This document shows, piece by piece, positions 16,815 through 28,856 of a stretch of DNA of 64,000 nt. Each line of letters starts with the position of its first letter. Position 1 is the first letter of the stretch. A program made the translations under genes and the position numbers. The notes under the pieces were generated by a model. The model saw only the letters and a program-made list of their open reading frames with translations. It was not told the origin of the DNA and ran no database searches. The stretch covers positions 1 to 64,000 of the forward strand of contig CAMWMF010000001.1 of assembly GCA_947175335.1 (NCBI GenBank). Direction: 5' to 3'. This DNA is from an uncultured Clostridia bacterium (GTDB lineage Bacteria > Bacillota > Clostridia > Christensenellales > Pumilibacteraceae).

Positions 16815-16978
16815 ATTGGGCGGAAAAAAGCAAAATTTTGACTGTATGGCAAAAAAGTTCAACATGCAAAAGTGTTCGATTTGTATGCGGCGTGGCATTT
16901 AGGCGCATTTATGGGCATTTGACGGCATATGCTTAAAAATAAAATTGAATAATTAGCCTAATTCGGCGTTAAAACGCT

Positions 16979-17006
16979 TTGAAAACGGCGGCATTTATGG
17001 TATAAT
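16979..17006 (+). promoter_or_regulatory. Promoter of gyrB
   Basis: TTGAAA at 16979-16984 and TATAAT at 17001-17006 are 16 bp apart. The start near 17013 leaves an 80-nt leader that contains the hairpin at 17017-17046. Confidence 0.75.
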
Positions 17007-17016
17007 GTAAAGGTGG

Positions 17017-17046
17017 AAAAAGTCCGCTCTTGTTTGGCGGATTTTT
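17017..17046 (+). promoter_or_regulatory. Terminator-like hairpin in the gyrB leader
   Basis: AAAAA-g-TCCGC (17017-17027) pairs with GCGGATTTTT (17037-17046), giving a U-tailed hairpin immediately after the predicted transcription start and 46 nt before gyrB. It could attenuate gyrB or stabilise the 5' end. I see no competing antiterminator. Confidence 0.45.
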
Positions 17047-17077
17047 ACCGCAAAAATACGCTTAAATTAATGCTTGA

Positions 17078-19128
<2,051 letters not shown>

Positions 19129-19170
19129 CAATAATCATTTTAATTATGAATATAATAGGAGACCATGAAA

Positions 19171-21708
19171 ATGGCTAAATTACCTAAAAGAAGCGCGCCG
19201 TCCGGCAGCAGCAACAAGGATTACGTAGACAATACCAAAATTATAGAAACGCACGTCGTTGACGAAATGAAAAAATGCTTCATTGCGTACGCAATGGCGG
19301 TAAACGTTTCGCGTGCTATACCCGACGTGCGCGACGGTCTTAAACCCGTTCACCGCCGCATACTTTACGCAATGGGCGAGCTCGCGCTTTGGTCGGACAA
19401 ACCGTACCGCAAGTGCGCGCGTGTCGTCGGTGACGTTTTGGGTAAATATCACCCGCACGGCGACAGCTCGGTGTACGACGCGTTGGTGCGTTTTGCACAG
19501 GACTTTTCCATGCGCTATCCGCTTGTCGACGGACACGGCAACTTCGGCTCGGTCGACGGCGACCCGCCCGCGGCTATGCGTTATACCGAAGCCCGCCTTG
19601 CCAAAATCGCGTCCGAAATGTTGCGCGATATCGACAAAGAAACGGTCGATTGGACCAACAACTTCGACGACTCGTTGCAAGAGCCCACGGTTTTGCCGTC
19701 ACGCTTTCCCAACCTTTTGGTCAACGGTTCGGACGGTATAGCGGTAGGTATGGCAACATCCATTCCGCCGCACAACCTCGGCGAGGTCATTTCCGCTATC
19801 GACGCGTTGATTGAAAACCCCGAAATCACCGTTGACGAATTGTGCAAGTACGTGCCGGCGCCCGACTTCCCGACGGGCGGCTTGATCATGGGCAGAGCCA
19901 ATATCAAGCGCGCGTACAAGACGGGTAAGGGCGGCGTTGTTATGCGCGCCAAGACCGAGATAGAGGAGTACCCGGTGCGCGAGGGTAGCGACCTTATGCG
20001 TCAGCGCATTGTCGTTACCGAATTGCCTTACCAAGTAAACAAGGAAAAGCTTATCGTTCAGATAGCCGACCTTGTCAAGGACAAGCGTATCGAGGGCATA
20101 TCGGACATCAAGGAAGAATCCGACCGCAGCGGTATGCGTATCGTTATCGAGGTCAAGCGCGACGCGCAGGCGCAAGTCGTACTTAACACTTTGTTCAAGC
20201 ACACCAACCTGCAAGTATCGCAGGGCATAACCTTCCTCGCGCTTGCCGACGGCGAGCCTAAGATCCTCAACCTCAAAGAGATGCTCGAATACTATTTGAA
20301 GCACCAAGAGGATATAATCGTCCGCCGCACCAAGCACGACCTTCAAGCCGCGCAGGAGCGTGAGCATATCGTGGAAGGTCTTGTCAAGGCGCAAGCCAAT
20401 ATCGACAAGGTTATCAAGATAATCAAGCAAAGCCGCGACAACGTGGAAGCCGCCGAACGCTTAATGGCGGAATTCTATCTGTCCGACAAGCAAGCCAACG
20501 CCATTCTCGAAATGAAGCTGCGCCGTCTCACCAGTTTGGAAATCGACGCGCTCCAAGCCGAGCTTGCCGCGTTGCAGGAGAAGATTGCCGACTTCAAGAG
20601 CATTCTTGCCAGCCCCAAACGCGTTACCGATATCATCCGCGACGAGCTTCAACAAATCAAGGAAGCGTACGACAATCCCCGTCGCAGCGAGCTCGTTATC
20701 GACTACGACGAAATCGATATCGGCGACCTCATCGACAAGGAAGACGTTGTCATTTCTATGACGCACTACGGTTATATTAAGCGCCTTCCCACAACCGAGT
20801 ACAAGGCGCAGCACCGCGGCGGCAAGGGCATTACGGCGCACCGTCCCAAGGAAGAGGACTTCGTCGAAAAAATGTTCGTCACCAATACGCACGACACGCT
20901 GTTGTACTTTACCAACTTCGGCAGAGTGTATGCGGACAAGGCGTACGCCGTTCCCGAGGCGGAGCGCACGGCGCGCGGCAGGGCGATAGTCAATCTGTTG
21001 CAGCTAAGCGACGGCGAAAAGGTAAGCGCGGTCATTCCCATTGCCGACGATATGTACAAGGGCAACCTCGTAATGGCGACAAAGCGCGGTATGATCAAAA
21101 AGACGGCGCTCACCGAGTTCAAGCAAATCCGCAAGGTCGGCAAGGTCGCTATCAAGCTTATGGAAGGCGACGAGCTTATTTCCGTACAGCAGTCGGGCGG
21201 TATTGACGAAATATTGATTGCTTCGCAAAGCGGTAAGTGCATACGCTTCTCCGAGGAGAACGTAAGGCTTATGGGCAGGGACACGCAGGGCGTTCGCGCT
21301 ATGCGCTTGGACGAGGACGACAACGTGGTCGATATGACCGTCGTTCTACCCGATTGCGACGTACTCACCGTCAGCGAAAACGGCTTCGGCAAGCGCACCG
21401 ATATCGACGAGTTCAGGCTCCAATCGCGCGCAGGCAAGGGCATTAAGGCGGGCACGTTCAACGCCAAGACCGGACGGCTTGTAAACCTCAAGCTTGTCAA
21501 CCCCGACGACGACGTAATGGTAATTTCCGACAACGGCACGATTATAAGAATGCTCGTTAAGGAAATAAGCAAGATCGGCAGGGGCAGCCAAGGCGTAAGA
21601 ATGATGCGCGTAAAGAACCAAGGCACTGTCGTTTGCGTAGCCACCGCTCCTCACCAAGAGGTGATTGAGGAAGGCGGCGAAGGCGGCGGCGAGGGCGCTG
21701 CGGAATAA
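19171..21708 (+). CDS. gyrA: DNA gyrase subunit A
   Basis: This 845-residue protein is the DNA cleavage and religation subunit. The N-terminal winged-helix region ([19 protein letters not shown]), the catalytic tyrosine in AMRYTEARL and the quinolone-determining region [10 protein letters not shown] with wild-type Ser and Asp are present, followed by a coiled-coil and the six-bladed C-terminal beta-pinwheel (GYIKRL, GVRAMRL repeats). A GQRGGKG-like GyrA box is visible as [11 protein letters not shown] 19171 sits 8 nt after AGGAG; an ATG at 19165 is only 2 nt from it. The acidic/Gly-rich tail is typical. Confidence 0.95.
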   Translation: MAKLPKRSAPSGSSNKDYVDNTKIIETHVVDEMKKCFIAYAMAVNVSRAIPDVRDGLKPVHRRILYAMGELALWSDKPYRKCARVVGDVLGKYHPHGDSSVYDALVRFAQDFSMRYPLVDGHGNFGSVDGDPPAAMRYTEARLAKIASEMLRDIDKETVDWTNNFDDSLQEPTVLPSRFPNLLVNGSDGIAVGMATSIPPHNLGEVISAIDALIENPEITVDELCKYVPAPDFPTGGLIMGRANIKRAYKTGKGGVVMRAKTEIEEYPVREGSDLMRQRIVVTELPYQVNKEKLIVQIADLVKDKRIEGISDIKEESDRSGMRIVIEVKRDAQAQVVLNTLFKHTNLQVSQGITFLALADGEPKILNLKEMLEYYLKHQEDIIVRRTKHDLQAAQEREHIVEGLVKAQANIDKVIKIIKQSRDNVEAAERLMAEFYLSDKQANAILEMKLRRLTSLEIDALQAELAALQEKIADFKSILASPKRVTDIIRDELQQIKEAYDNPRRSELVIDYDEIDIGDLIDKEDVVISMTHYGYIKRLPTTEYKAQHRGGKGITAHRPKEEDFVEKMFVTNTHDTLLYFTNFGRVYADKAYAVPEAERTARGRAIVNLLQLSDGEKVSAVIPIADDMYKGNLVMATKRGMIKKTALTEFKQIRKVGKVAIKLMEGDELISVQQSGGIDEILIASQSGKCIRFSEENVRLMGRDTQGVRAMRLDEDDNVVDMTVVLPDCDVLTVSENGFGKRTDIDEFRLQSRAGKGIKAGTFNAKTGRLVNLKLVNPDDDVMVISDNGTIIRMLVKEISKIGRGSQGVRMMRVKNQGTVVCVATAPHQEVIEEGGEGGGEGAAE

Positions 21709-21719
21709 TATGTTAAACA

Positions 21720-21751
21720 AAAGGCTATTGCGGTTATGCAGTAGCCTTTTT
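21720..21751 (+). terminator. Terminator after gyrA
   Basis: AAAGGCTATTGC (21720-21731) pairs with GCAGTAGCCTTT (21738-21749, one G-U) and runs into T residues. Confidence 0.88.
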
Positions 21752-21834
21752 ATTATCATAGGCAATGCGCTTTTGACGGCTTGCAAAATGTTATGTAATA
21801 TGGTAGAATATTGATAAACTTACGGAGCACCATA

Positions 21835-22593
21835 GTGGAAAATAATACCGAAAACACACAATCCATAGCCGAGGAGTCCGCAAAGGAGCGGTTTACTCGT
21901 ACGCTAAACGAATATGCTCAAAAAATAAAGAGCGTACGTAACGACGTTTACACCACCAAGTGGTGGCAGTTTGTAATTAACTTTATTTTGGGCGGCGGTG
22001 CGCTTGCGCTGCTTGTGGCGTCCATGTTCACCAAGGGTACGACTATGGCGATTTGCGCGATAACAGGCATAGTGCTTGCTATCGGACTTATCGTGTTCAA
22101 CTACGTTTTGCATTCTATTACGCCGACCAGCTTTTTGCAGTACACGTATTTGGACGGCGGCAGGGATAAAATTTTCAGGTTTATGGTGCTGTCCAAAAAA
22201 CGCGCGGCGTTCTACGACGGCACGCACACTATCGAGAGTAACCGCGACATGGCGGCAATGATGGACGAGCCGTTGTATACTCAATATAGGTTTGATTTTT
22301 TTGCGGATATGGAACCGACGGAACGCATATTCGACGGCACAAGGGAGCAATTTAAAGGCGTGCTTACCGAGGGCGGCAAACGGTACAAATGCAAGATTGT
22401 GTTTTTCGACGGATTGCCGCGCTACGGCTCTGTCGGCGGCGCGCGCATTAAATACTTTGATATAAACAATACCAAGGAAAAGTTTGTCGTGCCCGTAGCG
22501 TTAAAGAGCGCTGCAAAGGCGCTCAAAGTGGAGTTTCCCAAAATCCCCGGGCTGTATATCAGGGACGACGTTAAGGATTATACCAAACAGTAA
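21835..22593 (+). CDS. Hypothetical two-helix membrane protein, 252 aa (GTG start)
   Basis: The product has a charged N-terminus of about 40 residues, two adjacent transmembrane helices (FVINFILGGGALALLVASMF and a second ending IVFNYVLHS) and a cytosolic C-terminal domain of about 150 residues. I cannot assign it to a family. GTG at 21835 is chosen because CGGAG lies 7 nt upstream; an in-frame TTG at 21811 has none. The next two small genes follow at short distance in the same direction and may be co-transcribed. Confidence 0.7.
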   Translation: MENNTENTQSIAEESAKERFTRTLNEYAQKIKSVRNDVYTTKWWQFVINFILGGGALALLVASMFTKGTTMAICAITGIVLAIGLIVFNYVLHSITPTSFLQYTYLDGGRDKIFRFMVLSKKRAAFYDGTHTIESNRDMAAMMDEPLYTQYRFDFFADMEPTERIFDGTREQFKGVLTEGGKRYKCKIVFFDGLPRYGSVGGARIKYFDINNTKEKFVVPVALKSAAKALKVEFPKIPGLYIRDDVKDYTKQ

Positions 22594-22615
22594 ATTTAAT
22601 AAATAATGAAAAAAT

Positions 22616-22924
22616 ATGTCAAGTTATAAGGTTTGGGTCTTTCATCCCGCTATGATTTTTAAAAAATACAAGTACTGTCCTAAATGCGGCGAAAAGCTTG
22701 TAAAAGAAAAGCATAAGCGAATTGTCACAAAGGACGACGAAGATTTTTACGAATACTACCATGCAACAGGACCGCATGGACATGGTATTCGTATCGGTCC
22801 AATCGGGGATGTAGAAATAGATGTGGTTACTACGCTCTATACTTGTCCCGCTTGTAATAAATCATATACTTATGGCGAATTGCGCGAGTGCGTCAAAGCG
22901 AATAAGAACAACAAAAAATTATAA
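22616..22924 (+). CDS. Zinc-ribbon protein, 102 aa
   Basis: Two cysteine pairs, CPKCGEK near residue 21 and CPACNKS near 77, form a probable split zinc ribbon around a His-rich middle (HATGPHGHGIRIG). The protein is small and soluble, and no enzymatic domain is seen. The ATG at 22616 lacks a clear ribosome binding site; ATG 22652 would keep both cysteine pairs and is an alternative. The stop codon lies 21 nt before the next gene. Confidence 0.65.
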   Translation: MSSYKVWVFHPAMIFKKYKYCPKCGEKLVKEKHKRIVTKDDEDFYEYYHATGPHGHGIRIGPIGDVEIDVVTTLYTCPACNKSYTYGELRECVKANKNNKKL

Positions 22925-22945
22925 TTTAACGGAGAAAATGTAATT

Positions 22946-23209
22946 ATGGAATTAGGAAGATTGAGAATCGAATATACGCAAGACAACGACGTAATACAAA
23001 TTTTCAATTCACCAATGGTTTGTTCTCTCGTGATAAACAATAAAGTTGTAGACGAGTATAAAGGCGCCATTGCGTTTCGTTTTACGTTAAAAGGAACGAT
23101 TGAGAAAGAAAATGAAAAAGTTCAAATTGAAGCAAAAATGGGATTTTGTTTCATGAGGCTATATTATAACGGAGTACTCGTTTCCAAAAAATTTATGGGA
23201 TTCGGTTAA
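22946..23209 (+). CDS. Hypothetical protein, 87 aa
   Basis: I do not recognise this small protein. It is predicted beta-rich (alternating hydrophobic pattern, FRFTLKGTIEKENEKVQIEA), with no signal peptide. ACGGAGAA lies 9 nt before ATG. It follows the zinc-ribbon gene closely and ends in front of a strong terminator (23252-23293). Confidence 0.65.
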   Translation: MELGRLRIEYTQDNDVIQIFNSPMVCSLVINNKVVDEYKGAIAFRFTLKGTIEKENEKVQIEAKMGFCFMRLYYNGVLVSKKFMGFG

Positions 23210-23251
23210 TTTTATAAAATTTTAGATTTCAATTTACCGCATTGAATTTGA

Positions 23252-23293
23252 AAAAAACAGCGCACCATGATACGTAATGGTGCGCTGTTTTTT
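23252..23293. terminator. Bidirectional terminator
   Basis: A perfect 17-bp stem (23252-23268 with 23277-23293) with an 8-nt loop is A-rich on the left and T-rich on the right. It separates the + strand trio from the minus-strand gene beyond. Confidence 0.9.
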
Positions 23294-23310
23294 GCCGCAA
23301 ATAATTCCGG

Positions 23311-23333
23311 TCGAATTCATAATTCCGAATTAA
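23311..23333. repeat. Dispersed AATTCGGAATT repeat, copy 4 (supplies a stop codon)
   Basis: Read on the minus strand, TTTAATTCGGAATTATGA encodes the last residues FNSEL and the TGA stop of the neighbouring gene. It is the same sequence type that ends gluQ. Confidence 0.7.
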
Positions 23334-24093
23334 AGTGAAACGTCTCGGTGTATTCGGCGGTGCAGTCCGTGCCGCCGAATTTGTCTACGTGGAACTTTTC
23401 GGTGGCGGTGACCTTGATAGGTCTTTCGCCGTCGGTGGTGAGCGTAAACTCGACAAGGTTATATTTGGGGTAGGACTTGCTGCCCAGCGTGGTTTTAACC
23501 TCGTTGCGCGAGTACAGCGTAGACTGCGCGGGATCGAGCACGAATTTGTATACGTTGTCGCCGACGACGGTTGCCGATACTACCGCGTTTTCCAGCTTGT
23601 ATTTGACAATCCCGGTAAACGGCTGTCCGTACTGCGCCGAGTACTGTTTTTCGGTTAGAGTTTTTTCGTTGTTATAGCGGAACGATTTGTTTTTGTAATC
23701 GCCGCGCGATACGTAATATTTTCCGTCACGCCGCTCGCGTTTAAGCGCGGCTTTTACAAGCGCGGACGAGCTTTCCGCAACGTCGGTAAACGCGCCGTCG
23801 CGGGACACGTTGCGCCCGCCATGTATCTTTTGCGTGTACGGCACCCCGACCACCTTTGCCTTGACAGTGCCCGTCATCGTTGTGGTAAAGTCGTTTGCCG
23901 CCGCGTACGCGTTGCAGCATCCGAGCACGCGCATCGCTTCCGCGTCCACCTCGTAACCCACCGTAGCCGCTCGGCTCGTTTCTCGCGATTCAATAACGGA
24001 CGGCAAAAACGCCACGCCCGTAAGTATAACGATAATCACCGCCAACGCCAGAGTCAGCCAAAATCCTTTCTCGATTTTCTTAGTGTTGTTCAT
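23317..24093 (-). CDS. Hypothetical membrane-anchored extracytoplasmic protein, 258 aa
   Basis: A short cytosolic N-terminus (MNNTKKIEKG) precedes one transmembrane helix (FWLTLALAVIIVILTGVAFL) and an exported domain of about 220 residues rich in Lys, Thr and Tyr. No family is recognised. The C-terminus NSEL comes from a dispersed repeat. There is no ribosome binding site at ATG 24093, and a CATAAT box lies 6 bp upstream, so this may be another leaderless gene. A long reading starting at a TTG (24129) is less likely. Confidence 0.65.
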   Translation of the reverse strand: MNNTKKIEKGFWLTLALAVIIVILTGVAFLPSVIESRETSRAATVGYEVDAEAMRVLGCCNAYAAANDFTTTMTGTVKAKVVGVPYTQKIHGGRNVSRDGAFTDVAESSSALVKAALKRERRDGKYYVSRGDYKNKSFRYNNEKTLTEKQYSAQYGQPFTGIVKYKLENAVVSATVVGDNVYKFVLDPAQSTLYSRNEVKTTLGSKSYPKYNLVEFTLTTDGERPIKVTATEKFHVDKFGGTDCTAEYTETFHFNSEL

Positions 24094-24131
24094 ACCAATA
24101 TTATGGGCATTTGGACAAATTTTACACAAAC

Positions 24132-24161
24132 AAAAACGCCGCAGGTTAGTGCGGCGTTTTT
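24132..24161. terminator. Terminator of the collagen-like gene
   Basis: A perfect 12-bp stem (24132-24143 with 24150-24161) with GGTTAG loop is A/T-flanked on both sides, just past the stop codon of the minus-strand collagen-like gene. Confidence 0.88.
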
Positions 24162-24179
24162 GTATTGCGGTTGATTGTA

Positions 24180-24992
24180 TTAGGTTGCCAAGAAGCCTGC
24201 CGCGCGGAGTGAGGCGAGTAGTGCGTTAAGCGTTTCGCCGACCTCGTCGGGAGTGGGCGTGTTTTCAACGTCGGGCACAGCCGCCGCGGGCGTTATAGTT
24301 CCCGCAGGACCTGTAGCACCAGTGGCACCTGTGGCCCCCGTTGCACCCGTAGCGCCCGTCGCTCCGGTTACGCCTTGTATGCCTTGCGGTCCGATGGCAC
24401 CTGTGGCCCCCGTTGCACCCGTAACACCCTGAATGCCTTGTTCGCCTTGGGGACCGGTAGCGCCGGTAGGACCTGTTACGCCGTCAGTTCCGTCTGCGCC
24501 CGTGGGACCGGTGGGGCCGACTACGCCTTGAATACCCTGTACACCTTGTGCGCCGGTAGGGCCTGTCGCACCCGTTGCGCCTTGTATGCCCTGAACACCT
24601 TGAATGCCTTGCGGACCGGTAGCACCCGTCGGTCCGGTAGGACCGGTTACGCCCGTCGCGCCTGCGGTACCGGTAGCGCCTTGAACGCCTTGCAGACCCT
24701 GTACGCCTTGAGCGCCGGTGGGGCCGGTAGGTCCTTGTTCGCCCTGAACGCCTTGCAGACCTTGAACGCCCTGCGGGCCTGTCGCGCCCGTAGCGCCCGT
24801 TGCTCCGTTAATACCCGGGAAGCCGCGCGGACCAATAGGGCCGGGCGCGCCCGTAGGGCCGGTCGGGCCTACGCAGCATTGAGTGGGACGGGGCGGACGC
24901 TCATTGTCGCAGCATTCGCACTCGTAGTCTTGATCGCAGTCTACGTCGTCGCGGTCGCAGCAGCACGGTCTGTTGAAAAAGTTGAAAAACAT
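24180..24992 (-). CDS. Collagen-like repeat surface protein
   Basis: The 270-residue protein has a Cys/Asp-rich head ([18 protein letters not shown]), about 190 residues of Gly-X-Y triplets dominated by GPTGPTGA and GPQGVQG, and a short hydrophobic tail ([16 protein letters not shown]). Such triplets form a collagen triple helix in bacterial surface, exosporium (BclA-like) and adhesin proteins. No signal peptide or LPXTG motif is present, which fits spore-coat rather than wall-anchored types; that is inference. An AGAAGGAGGTA site precedes ATG. The DNA of the repeat is itself a tandem array. Confidence 0.88.
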   Translation of the reverse strand: MFFNFFNRPCCCDRDDVDCDQDYECECCDNERPPRPTQCCVGPTGPTGAPGPIGPRGFPGINGATGATGATGPQGVQGLQGVQGEQGPTGPTGAQGVQGLQGVQGATGTAGATGVTGPTGPTGATGPQGIQGVQGIQGATGATGPTGAQGVQGIQGVVGPTGPTGADGTDGVTGPTGATGPQGEQGIQGVTGATGATGAIGPQGIQGVTGATGATGATGATGATGATGPAGTITPAAAVPDVENTPTPDEVGETLNALLASLRAAGFLAT

Positions 24993-25027
24993 AGTCTAAA
25001 TACCTCCTTCTATTGTATGTCTATTGT

Positions 25028-26110
25028 TTAAAGGTCGTTAAGACCTTTCGTGGAAAAGTATTCGTCGTTGGCGATTACGCTTTTGTCGGTAGGACGAAGC
25101 TTTTTGGCGCGGCGGTGGTAGGAGTACGCCTTTTTAATTTCGCCCAGCCTGTCGTAGCACACTGTCAGCCATATGAGGGGAATTATGCCGTAATAGTCTG
25201 CCTGCACAAACCCGCCGCTTTTCATATCGGGCTTACAGTGCAGCGCAAGGTCGTACCACTTAGCGGCGGATTTGTAATCGTTGCGTTCAAAGAACAGTGC
25301 GCCCAACTTGCAGCACCCTTCGCCGTCGGGCGGGGTAAATGCAAAGCGGTACAGCGCAGCCTGCATTGCCGCTTGCTTATCGTTCAGCGCACAAAAGCAG
25401 TCGCAAAGCAGTAGGCAGGCGTCCGCCTTGTTAGCCGCAAACCCACCGTTGCCATCGACAAAACGACTCAGCTGCTGTGCCGCGTCTTGGGTGCGCCCGT
25501 TGTAGAACAGTTCCCGCCCGTAATAGTACCGTTCGCGCGGGGTAAGCTCGCGCCCGCCGGCAATCAAGCCCTCGTATATATCCAAGTTGCGTGTGCCGTT
25601 GATTCGGTCGCTAGGCTTGGCGTGAATAATCGGCTTGTTCAGTGTAATGACGGAGCCTTTTAGCTCTACCGCCTCATGTACCGCGCCTTGCCAGTAATTG
25701 TCGGGAGTGTTGCGCAGTATGCGTTCGCGGTAGTAGGCGAAGGTCGGCTTGCCGTTTTCGTCCACCGCCGCTGCGTACGGCAGCATAACGATGTTTGCGG
25801 TCAATGACTTTTTGCTCATAAGTCGGCGTATGGCTGTCGCGGTATCTTGGGGGATTATGTCGTCGGCGTCCAGCCAAATCCAGTAGTCGGTGGTAACCTT
25901 GGACAGTGCAAAGTTGCGCGCCGCCGAAAAGTCGTTCACCCAGTCGAACGAATAAACCTTGTCGGTGTACCGCCGCGCGATTTCCATTGTGTTGTCGGTC
26001 GAGCCTGTGTCCACAATAACAATCTCGTCGACGACGTTTTTTACGCCGTCGAGTATGCGCGCCAACACTTCGCTTTCGTTTTTGACAATCATGGACAGAC
26101 TGAGCGTCAT
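25028..26110 (-). CDS. Glycosyltransferase family 2 with TPR-like C-terminus
   Basis: The 360-residue protein opens with the GT2 fold: SMIVKNESEVLARIL, IVDTGSTDNTMEIARR, ARNFALSK and the DXD-type metal site LDADD at about 92. Residues about 190-350 are helical repeats (RYYYGRELFYNGRTQDAAQQ and similar), as in the SunS-like GT2/TPR group that glycosylates peptides or proteins. GGAGA lies 7 nt before ATG 26110; an in-frame TTG at 26122 overlaps it. A second GT2 enzyme and glf lie nearby on the other strand. The acceptor is unknown. Confidence 0.85.
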   Translation of the reverse strand: MTLSLSMIVKNESEVLARILDGVKNVVDEIVIVDTGSTDNTMEIARRYTDKVYSFDWVNDFSAARNFALSKVTTDYWIWLDADDIIPQDTATAIRRLMSKKSLTANIVMLPYAAAVDENGKPTFAYYRERILRNTPDNYWQGAVHEAVELKGSVITLNKPIIHAKPSDRINGTRNLDIYEGLIAGGRELTPRERYYYGRELFYNGRTQDAAQQLSRFVDGNGGFAANKADACLLLCDCFCALNDKQAAMQAALYRFAFTPPDGEGCCKLGALFFERNDYKSAAKWYDLALHCKPDMKSGGFVQADYYGIIPLIWLTVCYDRLGEIKKAYSYHRRAKKLRPTDKSVIANDEYFSTKGLNDL

Positions 26111-26178
26111 ATCTTTCTCCAAGCTCCTAATCCAAGATATGAAGAACGGCTTTGATTAGTGCAAAAAGAATACAAAAT

Positions 26179-26214
26179 GAATTCGGAATTCGGAATTATG
26201 AATTCGGAATTAAA
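26179..26214. repeat. Dispersed AATTCGGAATT repeat, copy 5
   Basis: TGAATTCGGAATTCGGAATT is followed by an ATG and a further AATTCGGAATT unit. The full 36 bp matches the reverse complement of copy 1 (1404-1437). It lies in the 234-bp gap between the two glycosyltransferase genes, which otherwise holds nothing I can name. Confidence 0.75.
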
Positions 26215-26344
26215 AAGAAGTATGGGAATTACGCCAGCGTACTTGACAAAGCATGGCTAATAATATATAATGAATTAACGCAACCGTGCAAAAATCGGTA
26301 TTTGCCGATTACATATTATCGGCGCGGCTGCGTTTGGTGCATTT

Positions 26345-27718
26345 ATGGAACTGTGGGACAAGATAAACGAAATACTAATGATTATAAACGATCAGGTATT
26401 GATGACGCTTATAGGCGTGGTATTCGGCATACAAATATTGTACATATTGCTGTTCTTTTTTAAGGCTAAGGTTTATCCCAAAGCGAAGGTGCAGCACAAG
26501 TTCGGTATAGTTATTCCCGCAAGAAACGAAAAGGACGTAATTGCCGACACCATAAAATGCCTGCTTAACAGCGACTACCCGCGCGATAAGTTCGACGTAT
26601 ACGTCGTAGCGGACAACTGTACGGACAACACCGCCGAGCTGGCGCGTAATGCCGGTGCAATAGTATACGAGCGTTTCGATCCCGACCCCAAACATCACAA
26701 GGCTGGGTACGCGCTTAAATATTTGTTTGAAAAAATCATGGAGGAGCATAAGGGCGAGTACGAAGCGTTTATTAAGTTCGACGCGGACAACCTTATGGAA
26801 CCCGACTATATCTCGCGCATGAACGACGCGTTCGACTACGGCGTCAAGTGCGCGCGCGGCTACTCCAACTCCAAAAATATCGACCAAAATATTGTTGCCG
26901 GCATTTCCGGCTTGTGGTATATCCGCGACTGTCGTTTTGCCAGTCACTTCCGCTCGGTCATCGGTCAAGGCACCATGCTCGGCGGCGCTGGCATGATGTT
27001 CGCGGCGGAAATAATCGAAAAGCACGGCTGGGATTGTTTGAGCTCGTCCGACGACTCCGAGTTCACTATGCGTCGGCTCAATCAGGACAAGATTAAAACA
27101 ATGTACGTCAAGGACGCTATCGTGTACGAAGATCAGCCCGCCACGATTAAGGACACGTTCGCCAAGTACATGCGCATGGCGCGCGCTATCCACAACCTGT
27201 TCTGGACTCAGGGCATTAAATCGTTCTTGCTGTTCTTTGTAAGATGGAAATGGACGTACCTTGATATGTTCATGACGCTCATGTTCATACCTATTTGCGT
27301 CATGATGTGCATATGGCTGCCTATATACTATATATACATAATGCTGTTCTACGGTATAATGCTGTTCAAAAACGGCGTACACTATTACGACTTGGGCACA
27401 GGACAGGAGATGTTCTGGAAGTATGTGACAACCATAGGCTACGCATTGGCGTTCGCGTTTGTAACGGCGTTTATTCTCCAAGCATTGCTTGCGGTAGTGC
27501 TTGAACGCAAACGCATCAAAGCGCCTATTAGGAAGCTTTTGCCCACAGTGTTACTGTTCCCGCTGTTTATGATAATCTACGCCGCGGCTATAACCATAGG
27601 CGTGTTCAAAAAACCCAAGTGGAAGCAAGTCAAGCGCAACGTTTCCAAGGTAAGCGTTGCAACGGCAACCGACACCGGCGACGCGCCGTCGGCGACGGAA
27701 GAAGTATCAAACGAATAA
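26345..27718 (+). CDS. Membrane glycosyltransferase family 2
   Basis: This 457-residue processive-type GT2 enzyme has an N-terminal transmembrane helix (about 16-38), the GT2 core with VIPARNEKDVIADTI, a DAD metal motif (FDADN), the acceptor motif SSDDSEFTMRR and a degenerate QXXRW-like site (YMRMARA), then four or five C-terminal helices. Such enzymes polymerise or export cell-surface glycans. glf begins 15 nt downstream, suggesting a shared operon for a galactofuranose-containing glycan. The C-terminal 30 residues are Thr/Ala-rich and disordered. Confidence 0.87.
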   Translation: MELWDKINEILMIINDQVLMTLIGVVFGIQILYILLFFFKAKVYPKAKVQHKFGIVIPARNEKDVIADTIKCLLNSDYPRDKFDVYVVADNCTDNTAELARNAGAIVYERFDPDPKHHKAGYALKYLFEKIMEEHKGEYEAFIKFDADNLMEPDYISRMNDAFDYGVKCARGYSNSKNIDQNIVAGISGLWYIRDCRFASHFRSVIGQGTMLGGAGMMFAAEIIEKHGWDCLSSSDDSEFTMRRLNQDKIKTMYVKDAIVYEDQPATIKDTFAKYMRMARAIHNLFWTQGIKSFLLFFVRWKWTYLDMFMTLMFIPICVMMCIWLPIYYIYIMLFYGIMLFKNGVHYYDLGTGQEMFWKYVTTIGYALAFAFVTAFILQALLAVVLERKRIKAPIRKLLPTVLLFPLFMIIYAAAITIGVFKKPKWKQVKRNVSKVSVATATDTGDAPSATEEVSNE

Positions 27719-27733
27719 GCGCGTGGAGTAATA

Positions 27734-28840
27734 ATGAAAACTAAGTATGATTACTTGATTGTCGGCGCCGGCTTGTTCGGCGCCGCTTTTGCTCAAATAA
27801 TGACCGAGCGTGGCAAAAAGTGCTTGATCGTCGAAAAGCGTGAGGCCGTGGGCGGCAACGTAGCCACCGAACAGGTCGAAGGCATTACCGTGCATAAATT
27901 CGGCGCGCATATTTTTCACACCGACGACAAGCGCGTGTGGAACTACGTAAACCGTTTTGCCGAGTTCAACAACTTCGTCAACAGCCCAATAGCCAACTAT
28001 AAAGGCAAGCTGTACAATTTGCCATTCAATATGCACACGTTCTATCAGCTGTGGGGTTGCAAGACGCCCGCCGAAGCGCACGCCATTATCGACGCCCAAC
28101 GCGCCGCAGCTACCGTAGACGGCGAGCCGCAAAACTTAGAGGAAAAGGCGCTCATGTCGGTTGGCGAGGACGTTTACAAAACGCTAATTAAGGGCTATAC
28201 CGAAAAGCAATGGGGCAGAGATTGCAAGTACTTGCCCGCGTTCATAATAGGCAGAGTGCCGCTGCGGTTCGTGTACGACAACAATTACTTTAACGACAGA
28301 TACCAAGGCATACCGCTCGGCGGGTATTCGCAAATGGTCAAGAAAATGTTGGACGGCGTGGACGTCATGCTCGGCGTGGATTACTTCTCCGATAGAGCGA
28401 AATTTGACGGCATGGCAAAGACCACGCTGTATACGGGGCCTATCGACAAGTTTTTCGATTACGAGTACGGCGAGCTGGAATATCGGTCGCTAAGGTTCGA
28501 AACCGAGGTGGTGGATATGGAAGACTACCAAGGCAATGCCGTGTTCAACTTTACCGATTATGAAACGCCGTACACGCGGATTATCGAGCATAAGCATTTC
28601 GACAGAACGCAAAAGACGAGCAAAACGGTCATCACAAGAGAGTACCCCGCGGGCTATCAAAAGGGCGGCGAGCCGTACTACCCGATAAACGACGAAAAAA
28701 ATTCCGCGCTGTACAAAAAGTATGCGGAAAAGGCGGCAAAGACCGAGAACACGCTTTTCGGCGGACGTCTTGCGGGCTATAAGTATTACGACATGGACGA
28801 CACCGTCGCCGCTGTGTTCGAGCTGACGGACAAGCTGTAA
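27734..28840 (+). CDS. glf: UDP-galactopyranose mutase
   Basis: The 368-residue FAD enzyme interconverts UDP-galactopyranose and UDP-galactofuranose. The FAD motif VGAGLFGAAFAQ, the signature EKREAVGGNVATE, HKFGAHIFHT and NLPFNMHTF are all present, plus the C-terminal GRLAGYKYYDMDDTV. The length is typical. GTGGAG lies 7 nt before ATG, and the gene follows the GT2 gene by 15 nt. It supplies the activated sugar for surface glycan synthesis. Confidence 0.96.
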   Translation: MKTKYDYLIVGAGLFGAAFAQIMTERGKKCLIVEKREAVGGNVATEQVEGITVHKFGAHIFHTDDKRVWNYVNRFAEFNNFVNSPIANYKGKLYNLPFNMHTFYQLWGCKTPAEAHAIIDAQRAAATVDGEPQNLEEKALMSVGEDVYKTLIKGYTEKQWGRDCKYLPAFIIGRVPLRFVYDNNYFNDRYQGIPLGGYSQMVKKMLDGVDVMLGVDYFSDRAKFDGMAKTTLYTGPIDKFFDYEYGELEYRSLRFETEVVDMEDYQGNAVFNFTDYETPYTRIIEHKHFDRTQKTSKTVITREYPAGYQKGGEPYYPINDEKNSALYKKYAEKAAKTENTLFGGRLAGYKYYDMDDTVAAVFELTDKL

Positions 28841-28856
28841 CGCAGTCGAAATCGAT

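Noticed and set aside
24290..24850. Regular repeats considered as a CRISPR array
   Set aside because: The repeat period is that of Gly-X-Y codons within an open frame; there are no uniform spacers. No CRISPR array was seen anywhere in the window.
24375..25031. Plus-strand frame opposite the collagen-like gene
   Set aside because: It is a low-complexity shadow (Ala/Arg/Thr repeats) of the Gly-X-Y repeat, with no ribosome binding site.
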